NCBI GenBank assembly: GCA_963728165.1
Contig: CAVSIY010000004.1
Span: 310,001-374,000, forward strand
Source of the DNA: Hyphomicrobium_A sp963728165
GTDB taxonomy: Bacteria > Pseudomonadota > Alphaproteobacteria > Rhizobiales > Hyphomicrobiaceae
DNA length: 64,000 nt
Direction of reading: 5' to 3'
Shown here: piece after piece, positions 51,316-58,748 of the stretch
Numbering within the stretch: position 1 is the stretch's first letter
How the letters are laid out: every line of letters starts with the position of its first letter
Made by a program: the position numbers and the translations under genes
The notes under the pieces: model-generated
What the model saw: the letters and a program-made list of their open reading frames with translations, nothing else
Databases searched by the model: none
Told to the model about the DNA's origin: nothing

Positions 51316-52161
51316 CGGTAGACCTCCAGAACTTCGCCGAGCCGCTGCGCGCTGTCGGTGAGATCCTCCGGCGCCGCGCAGGCGACGCTCGGAATGTCGA
51401 CGACCTCGATGGTGTTCAAGACGACGGCATCGCGCGAGTTGAAATAGCGCACCCACCAGGCGTTGCGCGTCCCCGTCGAGGTGATGCGGCAGTTGCCGTA
51501 GCCGCGCGACAGGATGGTGACGGAGCCGGGGCCCGACGCGCTCGTCGAGAAAGGCGACGTCCTCCTCGGTCAGCGGCAGCAGCGTGAGGTTGATCACGTG
51601 CGCGTCCGAGCCCGGGCGGTGCGCGGCGATCTTGTCGTCGAGCTCGGTGACGAGCGCCGGCGCGTTGATGATCCCTTGCGGCAGCGCCCCACGATGCGAG
51701 CGCGTTACCTCGAGCGCGGCCGCGTGCGCAATGTCGAGCACGGCGCCCGGAAAGGCGCCGACCTCGATCCAATCGCGTAGAAGCGCGCCCGCCTCGTCGA
51801 CCTCGTGCAGGCGCCACACGCCGGCGAACACCAACTCTTGCGCCTGGATGGTCGTGCCGGCGACGATCGACACCTCGCCGTCGCCCAGCGCCTGATCGAC
51901 GAAGGCGCGGTTCTTGGCATCGAAAGCGGTGATGTCGAAGGAGGCCGAGGCTGCGTCGACGACCTGCGTCGCGGCCGCCTCCTTGACTTGCGCCAGCAGA
52001 TCGAGGGCCCGCTCGATGCCTTCGGTCTCCTCCGGCTCGGGCAGCGCCGGCGCAGAGTAGGTGCGCATGCCCTTGGGCATCTCCATGTACTCGAGCGCGG
52101 CACCGTCGTCCTCGCCGGGCTGCGTGCCCGGACCCACCATTGCCGGATTGGCGCCACTCAT
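51312..52161 (-). CDS. hupH: Hydrogenase expression protein HupH (one frameshift)
   Basis: The start is ATG 52161. EMPKGMRTYSAPALPEPEE, GEVSIVAGTTIQAQELVFAGVWRL, HVINLTLLPLTEEDVAFLDE and, after the break, VTILSRGYGNCRITSTGTRNAWWVRYFNSRD-type sequence are characteristic of HupH/HyaF. One extra C near 51537 (GGGCCCCGGC) shifts the frame. The protein is about 282 residues. It is needed for uptake hydrogenase maturation, with its exact role unsettled. The stop overlaps the hupI start. Confidence 0.9.
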
Positions 52162-52619
52162 GACAGCTCTCCTCGTGCCTCAGAATCGGTCTCGCGCGCT
52201 AAGCCGCTCGAATAGCAGCCGTCTGGAAATTCAAATGGCGGCGGCTCGCTCGGCTCGCGCGCCAGCATCGCCGGGATCTCGGCCAGGTAGTCGGACCAGT
52301 CGAGCACGCGCGAGAGGACGCCGAGATAGCCATCGCGGCGCATAAAGACCAGCGAGGGGAAGGCGTTGAAGCGGAAGCGGCGCTGCAGCTGACGCTCGGA
52401 GGCTTTGGCGACGAGGGCCGGCGCCAGCTTCCGGCCGTAGACTTTGAGGATCTCGGGCAGGATGACGGCGACGTCGTTGCTCTCGACCAGCCGCTCGGCA
52501 TCGCCGGGAAAGAAGAGGACGGCGTGCTCGTTGGCCAAGAGAAAATCATCGAGCGAGGCTTCGTCCACGACGGCGAAGCCGTGGCGCTCAACGAGGGCTT
52601 CGATCAGCGGCGACGTCAT
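52158..52619 (-). CDS. hupG: Hydrogenase maturation protein HupG (HyaE family)
   Basis: An intact 153-residue ORF from ATG 52619 behind GAGGAG. It has the thioredoxin-like fold of HyaE/HupG (EHAVLFFPGDAERLVESNDV, FNAFPSLVFMRRDGYLGVLSRVLDW) without a CxxC active site. It is thought to bind the HupS precursor, keeping it and its Tat signal in check during assembly. Its stop overlaps the hupH start as ATGA. Confidence 0.88.
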   Translation of the reverse strand: MTSPLIEALVERHGFAVVDEASLDDFLLANEHAVLFFPGDAERLVESNDVAVILPEILKVYGRKLAPALVAKASERQLQRRFRFNAFPSLVFMRRDGYLGVLSRVLDWSDYLAEIPAMLAREPSEPPPFEFPDGCYSSGLARETDSEARGELS

Positions 52620-52630
52620 CGGCTCACTCC

Positions 52631-52975
52631 TCAGCTTGCCCGCTTGGGCACTTGGCTCTTGGGCACTTGACTTTTCAGATGCTCGGGAAGCTCCGGCTCG
52701 CGCCCGGCTAAGTCGGGGAAGAGATGATCGATGTCGGCCTCGCCCGCCATGGCGAGGCCCAAGGCATCGAGCGCGCCGCCGATGAGGGCCGCCTGCTCGG
52801 CGCTCACCACCTCGCGCGCGGCGTCGAGGAACACGAGCACCCAGGTGCCGGGCTCCTGCGCGCCGACGAGCGCCATATCGATGACGCGCCGCTCGCCCCG
52901 GTTCTCGCCGTGCCCCTCGCAAATGGCGCGCCCGGGCAGACACTCGACGACACGCATGGGAAGCCCGATGCACAT
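52631..52975 (-). CDS. hupF: HypC/HupF-family chaperone HupF
   Basis: An intact 114-residue protein with MCIGLPMRVVECLPGRAICEG, the Met-Cys start shared with HypC, and GTWVLVFLDAAREVVSAEQAALI. HupF protects HupL maturation in the presence of oxygen in rhizobia. The C-terminus KSQVPKSQVPKRAS carries a five-residue repeat from a 15-base duplication in the DNA. It overlaps hupD by one base. Confidence 0.93.
   Translation of the reverse strand: MCIGLPMRVVECLPGRAICEGHGENRGERRVIDMALVGAQEPGTWVLVFLDAAREVVSAEQAALIGGALDALGLAMAGEADIDHLFPDLAGREPELPEHLKSQVPKSQVPKRAS
52643..52672 (-). repeat. 15-base tandem duplication in the hupF 3' end
   Basis: CTTGGGCACTTGGCT and CTTGGGCACTTGACT lie side by side (14 of 15 bases identical). 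In hupF they encode two copies of KSQVP near the C-terminus, without disturbing the frame. Confidence 0.9.
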
Positions 52976-53649
52976 CAGCGCGCCTCCCCGGCGGGCGCCG
53001 GCATTGCGGCGGCGTGGTTATCCTCCTGCGCCGCGGCAGCGAGCACGCGCGCATCGCCGACGCGGCAGGCCTCGGCCGCAGACGGGCGCTCGCCCTCGTA
53101 GAGCCCGAGCGCGAACTCCGGCGACGACAAGGTCGCTGTGTCGGGCAGCGGCGCGGCGCGCTTTTCAGCGCCGATGCCGAAGCGGCCGAGATAGGCGAGC
53201 GCTTCGGCGATGGCCGGCGTGATCTGTGCCTTGACGTCGTCGCGCAGGGAGCCGCCGTAGTCGTCGAGCTCCACCGGCTGCACGCCGATGAGGTAGAGGT
53301 GCTGCGGCAGGTCGCCCAGCATGTCAGCCATGGCGAGCACCTCCTGGAAGCCGGTCTGGTGCAGGCTCATCTTCTTGGCGCCGAGGAACTTCGGCACCTC
53401 GCCGTCCTCGACGAGCTTCATGGTGCTGGGCGCAAGCCCGTAGTCGACGGCGTCGAACACCACGAGGATGTCGGCCTTGCGCACGTGCTCGATGAGATAG
53501 ATGCCCTGCGTGCCGCCATCCATCAGCGTCACGTTATCGGGGAACGTGTAGGCGCGGTGCAGCGCCTCGACGGCGCGCACACCGAACCCCTCGTCTGCCC
53601 AGAGCAGGTTCCCGATCCCGAGGATCAGGACTTGCGGTCGTTCCTCCAT
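52975..53649 (-). CDS. hupD: Hydrogenase maturation protease HupD
   Basis: An intact 224-residue protein. ILGIGNLLWADEGFGVRAVEAL carries the nickel-binding Glu, LVVFDAVDYGLAP the Asp and KMSLHQTGFQEVL the His of HyaD/HupD endopeptidases, which remove the HupL C-terminal peptide after nickel insertion. About 30 extra residues at the C-terminus (ending AAAMPAPAGEAR) go beyond the usual length. It is the first gene after the hup terminator and has its own sigma54-type promoter 50 bases upstream. Confidence 0.94.
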   Translation of the reverse strand: MEERPQVLILGIGNLLWADEGFGVRAVEALHRAYTFPDNVTLMDGGTQGIYLIEHVRKADILVVFDAVDYGLAPSTMKLVEDGEVPKFLGAKKMSLHQTGFQEVLAMADMLGDLPQHLYLIGVQPVELDDYGGSLRDDVKAQITPAIAEALAYLGRFGIGAEKRAAPLPDTATLSSPEFALGLYEGERPSAAEACRVGDARVLAAAAQEDNHAAAMPAPAGEAR

Positions 53650-53698
53650 CGCACACCCTCATCTTTTTGTTGGCGAGTGTTGCGTTTCGAGACGTTAA

Positions 53699-53712
53699 GC
53701 AATTGCCGGACC
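53699..53712 (-). promoter_or_regulatory. Sigma54-type promoter of hupD operon
   Basis: On the minus strand TGGTCCGGCAATTGCTT has GG (53711-53712) and GC (53699-53700) exactly ten bases apart, with a near-consensus TTGCT -12 element. It lies about 50 bases before the hupD start, after the terminator that ends hupSLEC. It would let HoxA control the accessory genes separately. Confidence 0.65.
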
Positions 53713-53881
53713 AGATCACCCGATGCGGCGCAGAGCCGCGCCAAATACCGGCCCGCATCAGAGCTGGCGCCCCCAATGCGGAAAGTAACATTCCACTACT
53801 TCACCGGACTGGCAATTGACTTACCGCAATGACGGAGGATCAAGCGGTCGAGCGCTAAGTAGCCAACCAGCGCTGGAAAAG

Positions 53882-53898
53882 TATACTTTCCAAGTATA
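53882..53898. promoter_or_regulatory. Perfect operator-like palindrome between hupC and hupD
   Basis: TATACTT-TCC-AAGTATA is a perfect seven-base inverted repeat in an AT-rich patch. It sits about 170 bases upstream of the sigma54-type promoter of hupD, where enhancer sites of NtrC-type activators are often found. The bound protein is unknown. Confidence 0.5.
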
Positions 53899-53930
53899 GA
53901 TATGTGCGCAGCTCCGTCTAGCAGGCGCAC

Positions 53931-53974
53931 CCAAAAAAGAAGCCCACCCCGCGGTGCTCGCCGGCAGGGTGGGC
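53931..53974 (-). terminator. Rho-independent terminator after hupC
   Basis: On the minus strand an eight-base-pair stem GCCCACCC/GGGTGGGC is followed directly by TTCTTTTTT. It lies about 70 bases after the hupC stop and separates hupSLEC from the hupD operon. Confidence 0.85.
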
Positions 53975-54041
53975 AGGGGAGAAGGAGGAGGTCGTGCCGG
54001 CGCCCGGGCGGGAGAAGCCCCGGCGGCGATAAGACCGCAGG

Positions 54042-54761
54042 CTAGGAATGCTCGTCCTCGGGGGGGCGCGCGTCCTTGAAGGTGCGCCAGCCCGAGATCA
54101 TCGTGCTCAAGATGCTCTGGCGGGACATGATGTCCTCACGCAGCGCCGCGTAGATGTGGATCATCACGAAGGTCAGGATCACCCACATGCCGAGGTGGTG
54201 ATAGGTGTGCACCCACTGGCTGTTGCCGAACAGCGGGATGACCCAGCTCGAGAACAGCTCGTACTGCCACGAGCCCATGCCCTCGCCTTGGCCATAGAGC
54301 GCCAGCCCGGTGATCATCATGAAGATGATGCCCCACACGAACAGAAGGTGCATGGCGAGCGTCGCCAGCGGGTTGTGGCCCACGTACTTCTTGGGCTCCG
54401 AGGTCAGGAACGCGTACCACTTGATCTCGTGCCACAGCTCGCCCCACCATTTCAGGCTCCACACCGGCGGCAGGAAGATCTGGCGCGCATGCTCGTTGCC
54501 GGCGAAGGCCCAGTAGATGCGCAACGCGAAGGCGACGATCAGCACATAGCCCGCCGCGAAGTGGGTGAAGCGGATGTAGCCCATCAGGAAGTGCTGGCTC
54601 GCCTCGCCGGGCATGGTCGGCAGCGGGCTGGCGATGAAGTAGCCGGTCAGGCACAGCGTGATGATCGCCAGCGCGTTGACCCAGTGCCAAAGCCGCAGCG
54701 GGCCCTCGTAAACGTAGACCGCGGGCTGAAACTGTGGCCCGGCCGTTGCTTTCATGGTCAT
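54042..54761 (-). CDS. hupC: Ni/Fe-hydrogenase cytochrome b subunit HupC
   Basis: An intact 239-residue protein with four hydrophobic spans. LRLWHWVNALAIITLCLTGYFI, FTHFAAGYVLIVAFALRIYWAF, and YHHLGMWVILTFVMIHIYAA contain the histidines that bind two b-type haems. It anchors HupSL at the periplasmic face and passes electrons from H2 to quinone. It is 10 bases after hupE and is the last gene before the terminator. Confidence 0.95.
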   Translation of the reverse strand: MTMKATAGPQFQPAVYVYEGPLRLWHWVNALAIITLCLTGYFIASPLPTMPGEASQHFLMGYIRFTHFAAGYVLIVAFALRIYWAFAGNEHARQIFLPPVWSLKWWGELWHEIKWYAFLTSEPKKYVGHNPLATLAMHLLFVWGIIFMMITGLALYGQGEGMGSWQYELFSSWVIPLFGNSQWVHTYHHLGMWVILTFVMIHIYAALREDIMSRQSILSTMISGWRTFKDARPPEDEHS

Positions 54762-54771
54762 CGGAGCACCC

Positions 54772-55356
54772 CTAAGAGGCCAGGAGATAAGTGCCGGCCG
54801 CGGTGATGAGCGTCCCGGCGGCGATCGCGGCGAAGCGCACCTGCGTCATGGCGAGGCCGAGGCCGATGCCGGCGACGTGCAGCGCCGCCGTGGCGATGGC
54901 AAAGCCGGCCATGTAGGCCGTGATCTCGCCCGTCGCTTCCGAGCCGTGCGCATGACCATGGTAGATGGCAAACAGCGCGATGAGGGCGACGCCGACGGCG
55001 AGCGGCAGCTCGACGCGCGCCACGATCATCAGCCCCAACAGAACGACGGAGAGCCCAATGCCGGTCTCCACCATGGGCAGCGGAACCTGCAGATGCCCGG
55101 CGGCCGCGCCCACGAGCATGGCCGCGACAAAGGCCACGGGCGCGACCCACATGCGCCCTTTGTGGCCCTTGTTCGCCAGCGCCGACCAGATGCCGACGGC
55201 GAGCATGGCGAGCATATGATCGAGCCCGCTGAGGGGGTGGCTGATGCCGGCAAAGAAGCCGTTCGTCTGGCCGACGCCGGTGTGCGCCAGTGCCGGACCG
55301 GCGCTTGCCGCCAGCGCGACCAGAGCCGCGGTCGTAACGAGGCGTGACTGTCTCAT
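54772..55356 (-). CDS. hupE: HupE/UreJ-family nickel permease
   Basis: An intact 194-residue protein. A signal-like N-terminus (MRQSRLVTTAALVALAASAGPALA) is followed by GISHPLSGLDHMLAMLAVGIWSAL, the HupE/UreJ signature, and FAIYHGHAHGSEATG. Six hydrophobic spans. HupE of Rhizobium takes up nickel by diffusion to supply hydrogenase. Here it lies between hupL and hupC rather than downstream of them. Confidence 0.9.
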   Translation of the reverse strand: MRQSRLVTTAALVALAASAGPALAHTGVGQTNGFFAGISHPLSGLDHMLAMLAVGIWSALANKGHKGRMWVAPVAFVAAMLVGAAAGHLQVPLPMVETGIGLSVVLLGLMIVARVELPLAVGVALIALFAIYHGHAHGSEATGEITAYMAGFAIATAALHVAGIGLGLAMTQVRFAAIAAGTLITAAGTYLLAS

Positions 55357-55377
55357 TGTCGTTTCCTCCCTGTCCTC

Positions 55378-57171
55378 TCAGCGCACTCTCACGCGTGCCA
55401 GCTCCTGGCCGTCCTCGCTCATGACGTGGGTCGAGCAGGCAAGGCAAGGATCGAAGCTGTGGATCGTGCGCAATATCTCAACCGGCTCCTCGGGACGCTC
55501 GACCTTGGTATCCATGAGCGAGGCCTCGAAGGCGCCGATGTTGCCTTCGTTGTCGCGGGGGCTGCCGTTCCAGGTCGTCGGCACCACGCACTGGTAGTTG
55601 TCGATCTTGGTGTCCTTGATCTTGATCCAGTGCGCCAGCGAGCCGCGCGGCGCCTCGCTCCAACCGACGCCCTTGGCTTCCTTGGGCCAGGTCTCGGGGT
55701 CCCAGCGCTCGACGTTGGCAGTCGAGCTATCGCCCGCCTTGATGTTGGCGACGAGCTTGTCCATGAAGTGGCGCTGCAGGCGGCAGCACCGCTGCGCCTC
55801 GAGCGCGCGCGCCGCCGTGCGCCCGAGCGTCGAGAACAGGGCGTCGACGGGCACGTTGAGCGCGGCGAGCGTGGCGTTGATCTGCTCGGTGATCTCCTTG
55901 TGACCCCCGACATAGCCGACGACGTAGCGGGCGAGCGGCCCCGTCTCCATCGCGTGCCCCCTCCAGCGCGGCGCCTTGATCCAGGAGTACTTGCCGTCCT
56001 CGTCGAGCTCGACGATGTTGGTCTTGGTCCCCTTGGCGTTGGGTCCGAGCACGTAGTTGGGCTCGGTGATGCCGTCCCAGGGATGCAGGCCCTTCTTCTC
56101 GTCGGGGTACTTGTACCAGGAATGGGGCACGAACTCCTGGATCTGCTCGGGATCGCGCAGATCGATGGGCAGCACCTCCTTGAGGTTGCCGTTGATGACG
56201 GCGCCTTGCGGCATCAACAGGTTTGACGCCGAGTAGTCGTTGGCGTTCTCGGGGATGTCGCCGTAGGCGAGCACGCTCTTGCCCGAGAGGCCGCCGCCGT
56301 AGAGCCAGCCCTTGTAGAAGTTGCCGATGGCGATGATGTCGGGGATGTAGACGTTCTCGATGAACTCGGTCGACTGGTTGATGATGTCGGAGACGTAGTT
56401 CAGCCGCTCCATGTTGATGGCGCCGACCGCGCCGACGCCGTCGACGTTGATGGCGCACGGCACGCCGCCCACGATCCAGTTGGGGTGCGGGTCCTTGCCG
56501 CCGAAGATGACGCGCGTCTTCATGATCTGCGACTGGAAGTCGAGCGCCTCCAGGTAGTGCGTCGTCGCCATCAGGTTGGCTTCGGGCGGCAACAGGTAGG
56601 CCGGATTGTCCCAATAGCCGTTCTTGAAGGGCCCGAGCTGGCCGCTCTCGATGAACCGCTTCAGCCGGTTCTGCACGTCGCGGAAGTAGCCGGGCGACGA
56701 CTTCGGGTGGTGCGGAGAGACCTGCTTTTGCAATTCGCTGGTCGCCTTGGGATCGGCCTTCAACGCCGTTACCGGGTTGACCCAGTCGAGCGCGTGCAAG
56801 TGATAGAAGTGCACGAGATGATCGTGGATCTGCAGCGACAGCTGCATGATGTTGCGGATCGAGTTGGCGTTCTCGGGGATCTTGATGGCGAGCGCGTCCT
56901 CGACGCAGCGCACCGAGGTGAGCGCGTGCGTGCCCGTGCACACCCCGCAGATGCGCTGCGTGAAGGCCCAGGCATCGCGCGGGTCGCGGCCCTTTAAGAT
57001 CACCTCCAAGCCACGCCACATGGTGCCGGTCGACACCGCGTTGCGGATGACGTTGTCTGCGTCGATGTTGACCTCGCAGCGCATGTGACCCTCGATGCGG
57101 GTCAAGGGATCGACGACGACGCGCTGGCCGCTGGTGTCGAGATTGAAGCCGTTTGGCGTCTGGATGGCCAT
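55378..57171 (-). CDS. hupL: Uptake [NiFe] hydrogenase large subunit HupL
   Basis: An intact 597-residue protein. Nickel ligands are in RICGVCTGTH (C75, C78) and DPCLACSTH (about residues 574-582). The 15 residues after that histidine (VMSEDGQELARVRVR) form the extension removed by HupD. It carries the NiFe(CN)2CO site and oxidises H2 as a heterodimer with HupS. Its start shares a base with the hupS stop (TAATG). Confidence 0.97.
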   Translation of the reverse strand: MAIQTPNGFNLDTSGQRVVVDPLTRIEGHMRCEVNIDADNVIRNAVSTGTMWRGLEVILKGRDPRDAWAFTQRICGVCTGTHALTSVRCVEDALAIKIPENANSIRNIMQLSLQIHDHLVHFYHLHALDWVNPVTALKADPKATSELQKQVSPHHPKSSPGYFRDVQNRLKRFIESGQLGPFKNGYWDNPAYLLPPEANLMATTHYLEALDFQSQIMKTRVIFGGKDPHPNWIVGGVPCAINVDGVGAVGAINMERLNYVSDIINQSTEFIENVYIPDIIAIGNFYKGWLYGGGLSGKSVLAYGDIPENANDYSASNLLMPQGAVINGNLKEVLPIDLRDPEQIQEFVPHSWYKYPDEKKGLHPWDGITEPNYVLGPNAKGTKTNIVELDEDGKYSWIKAPRWRGHAMETGPLARYVVGYVGGHKEITEQINATLAALNVPVDALFSTLGRTAARALEAQRCCRLQRHFMDKLVANIKAGDSSTANVERWDPETWPKEAKGVGWSEAPRGSLAHWIKIKDTKIDNYQCVVPTTWNGSPRDNEGNIGAFEASLMDTKVERPEEPVEILRTIHSFDPCLACSTHVMSEDGQELARVRVR

Positions 57172-58242
57172 TATTCATTCCCTCCCTTCGAGCGGGCCCG
57201 CTTGACGGCGCTCACCGCCGCATGCGCAGCAACCGCCGCGCCGACGACGCCGGCCGTGGTGAGGCCGATCTCGTCCGCGTTGGCCTCGATGCCGAACTGA
57301 TTGATGTTGGTGAGACGGTTGTAGAAGCCGCCGTTGTCCCAGAAGCCGTCCTCCGAGCAGCCGATGCAGCCGTGGCCCGACTGGATCGGGAACGACAGGC
57401 CGCCGTACCAGCGCGTCGAGGAGCAGGCGTTGTAGGTGGTCGGCCCCTTGCAGCCCATCTTGTAGAGGCAGTAGCCCTTGCGCGCGCTCTCGTCGTCCCA
57501 GGCCTCGACGAACTGGCCGGCGTCGAAATGCGGGCGGCGGTAGCACTTGTCGTGGATGCGCTGCGAGTAGAACATCTTCGGGCGCCCCTGGCGGTCGAGC
57601 TCGGGCAGCTTCTCGAAGGTGGCGATGTAGGTGATGACCGCCGTCATCACCTCGGGGATGGGCGGGCAGCCGGGCACCTTGATGATCGGCTTGTCGTGGA
57701 TGACCTTGTGGATCGGCACCGCGTGCGTCGGGTTGGGCCTTGCGGCCTGCACGCAGCCCCAGGAGGCGCAAGAGCCCCACGAGATGATGGCCTTGCAGTT
57801 GGAGGCCGCCTTCTTCAGCTGGTCGAGGTAGGGCTTGCCGCCGATGATGCAGTACATGCCGTCTTCGTTGAGCGGCGGGTTGCCCTCGCAGGCGAGGATG
57901 TAGTTGCCGGCGTACTTCTCGATGATCTCATCGACGATCGCCTCGGCGTGATGGCCGGCCGCCGCCATGATGGTGTCGTCGTAGTCGAGCGAGATCATCG
58001 ACAAGATCACGTCCGAGGCCAGCGGGTGGGCGGAGCGGATGAACGCCTCCGAGCAGCAGGTGCATTCGAGCCCGTGCAGCCACAAGCACCGGCGTGCGCG
58101 GCTTGGTCTCGAGCGCATTCGCCATCGTGGGCACGAACTCAGGCCCGAGCCCGAGCGAGGCTGCGGTCAGGCTGCAGAATTTGAGGAAGCTGCGGCGCGA
58201 TATGCCCTGCCGCCGGAGCACTTCATAGAATGTCTCGGTCAT
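57171..58242 (-). CDS. hupS: Uptake [NiFe] hydrogenase small subunit HupS, oxygen-tolerant type (one frameshift)
   Basis: The start is ATG 58242. The Tat signal is RQGISRRSFLKFCSLTAASLGL. Iron-sulfur ligands follow in LECTCCSEAF, WGSCASWGCVQAA, GCPPIPEV, HFDAGQFVEAW-CLYKMGCKGPTTYNAC, and GHGCIGCSEDGFW. LECTCC and CASWGC add the two supernumerary cysteines of the proximal 4Fe-3S cluster found in oxygen-tolerant group 1d enzymes. The hydrophobic tail (IGLTTAGVVGAAVAAHAAVSAV) anchors it in the membrane. One extra T near 58086 (GTGCTTGTGG) breaks the frame after TPVL. About 356 residues. Confidence 0.95.
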
Positions 58243-58303
58243 TGCTGGCGTTTCTCCCCTCGCTATCGCTTGTCTGGTGCGACGTCGGTCAGGAGTTAAC
58301 AGA

Positions 58304-58317
58304 GCAAAACTCAGACC
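58304..58317 (-). promoter_or_regulatory. Sigma54-type promoter of hupSLEC
   Basis: On the minus strand TTGGTCTGAGTTTTGCTC has GG (58316-58317) and GC (58304-58305) exactly ten bases apart and a TTTTGCT -12 element. Transcription would start near 58292, about 50 bases before hupS. Sigma54 promoters driven by HoxA-type activators are known for rhizobial hup operons. Confidence 0.7.
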
Positions 58318-58326
58318 AATATAATT

Positions 58327-58344
58327 GCTTGTTTAGAAACAAGC
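58327..58344. promoter_or_regulatory. Inverted repeat just upstream of the hupS promoter
   Basis: GCTTGTTTAGAAACAAGC has perfect eight-base arms around two central bases. A second palindrome, CAAGCGCTTG (58340-58349), overlaps its end. Both lie just beyond the -24 element, too close for a classical enhancer; an overlapping repressor or IHF-region element is possible. Confidence 0.5.
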
Positions 58345-58748
58345 GCTTGAGCATCTCGCGACTGCAAAAACGCTGCACGGCGCCCTTTCACGTCCCACAC
58401 GAAGTGGATAGTCGCTGACCGGCGAGCGGATGAGCGGCCAAGTCCCGAGTTGGCGGGCACGTCTACGCCTCGTTGCCGCGGACCCCGCGAACGGAAGGAC
58501 AAATCTGAAAGCAAAAATCGGTCCGAGTTCGTAATCGCTAAAATCCCATTCAACTGCGCACGATCACGTTCATTCGCTTCATATGCTTTTCACGGATGTT
58601 CAGTTGTCGGCCGACATCGCGAGCTGGACCTCAGCCCGCTGGGCAGCGGTATCGCAGTCGCCGCGTTCGCTGGGGGCTCCGAGGCTCGAGCCACGCACGC
58701 GAGCGGCTCTGGGAGGGGATATTTGTCATCTGCACAGGGCCGCCTCAC
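58345..58748. other. Intergenic region between hupS promoter and PAS-GGDEF-EAL gene
   Basis: About 400 bases without a supported coding frame. Both upstream regions of the divergent genes must lie here, including any HoxA enhancer and the promoter of the cyclic-di-GMP protein. No further clear motif was found. Confidence 0.45.

Noticed and set aside
58304..58400. TTG-N5-CAA sites for HupR upstream of hupS
   Set aside because: The nearest repeat has TTG-N8-CAA; no exact site with five bases between was found by eye. An enhancer further upstream cannot be excluded.
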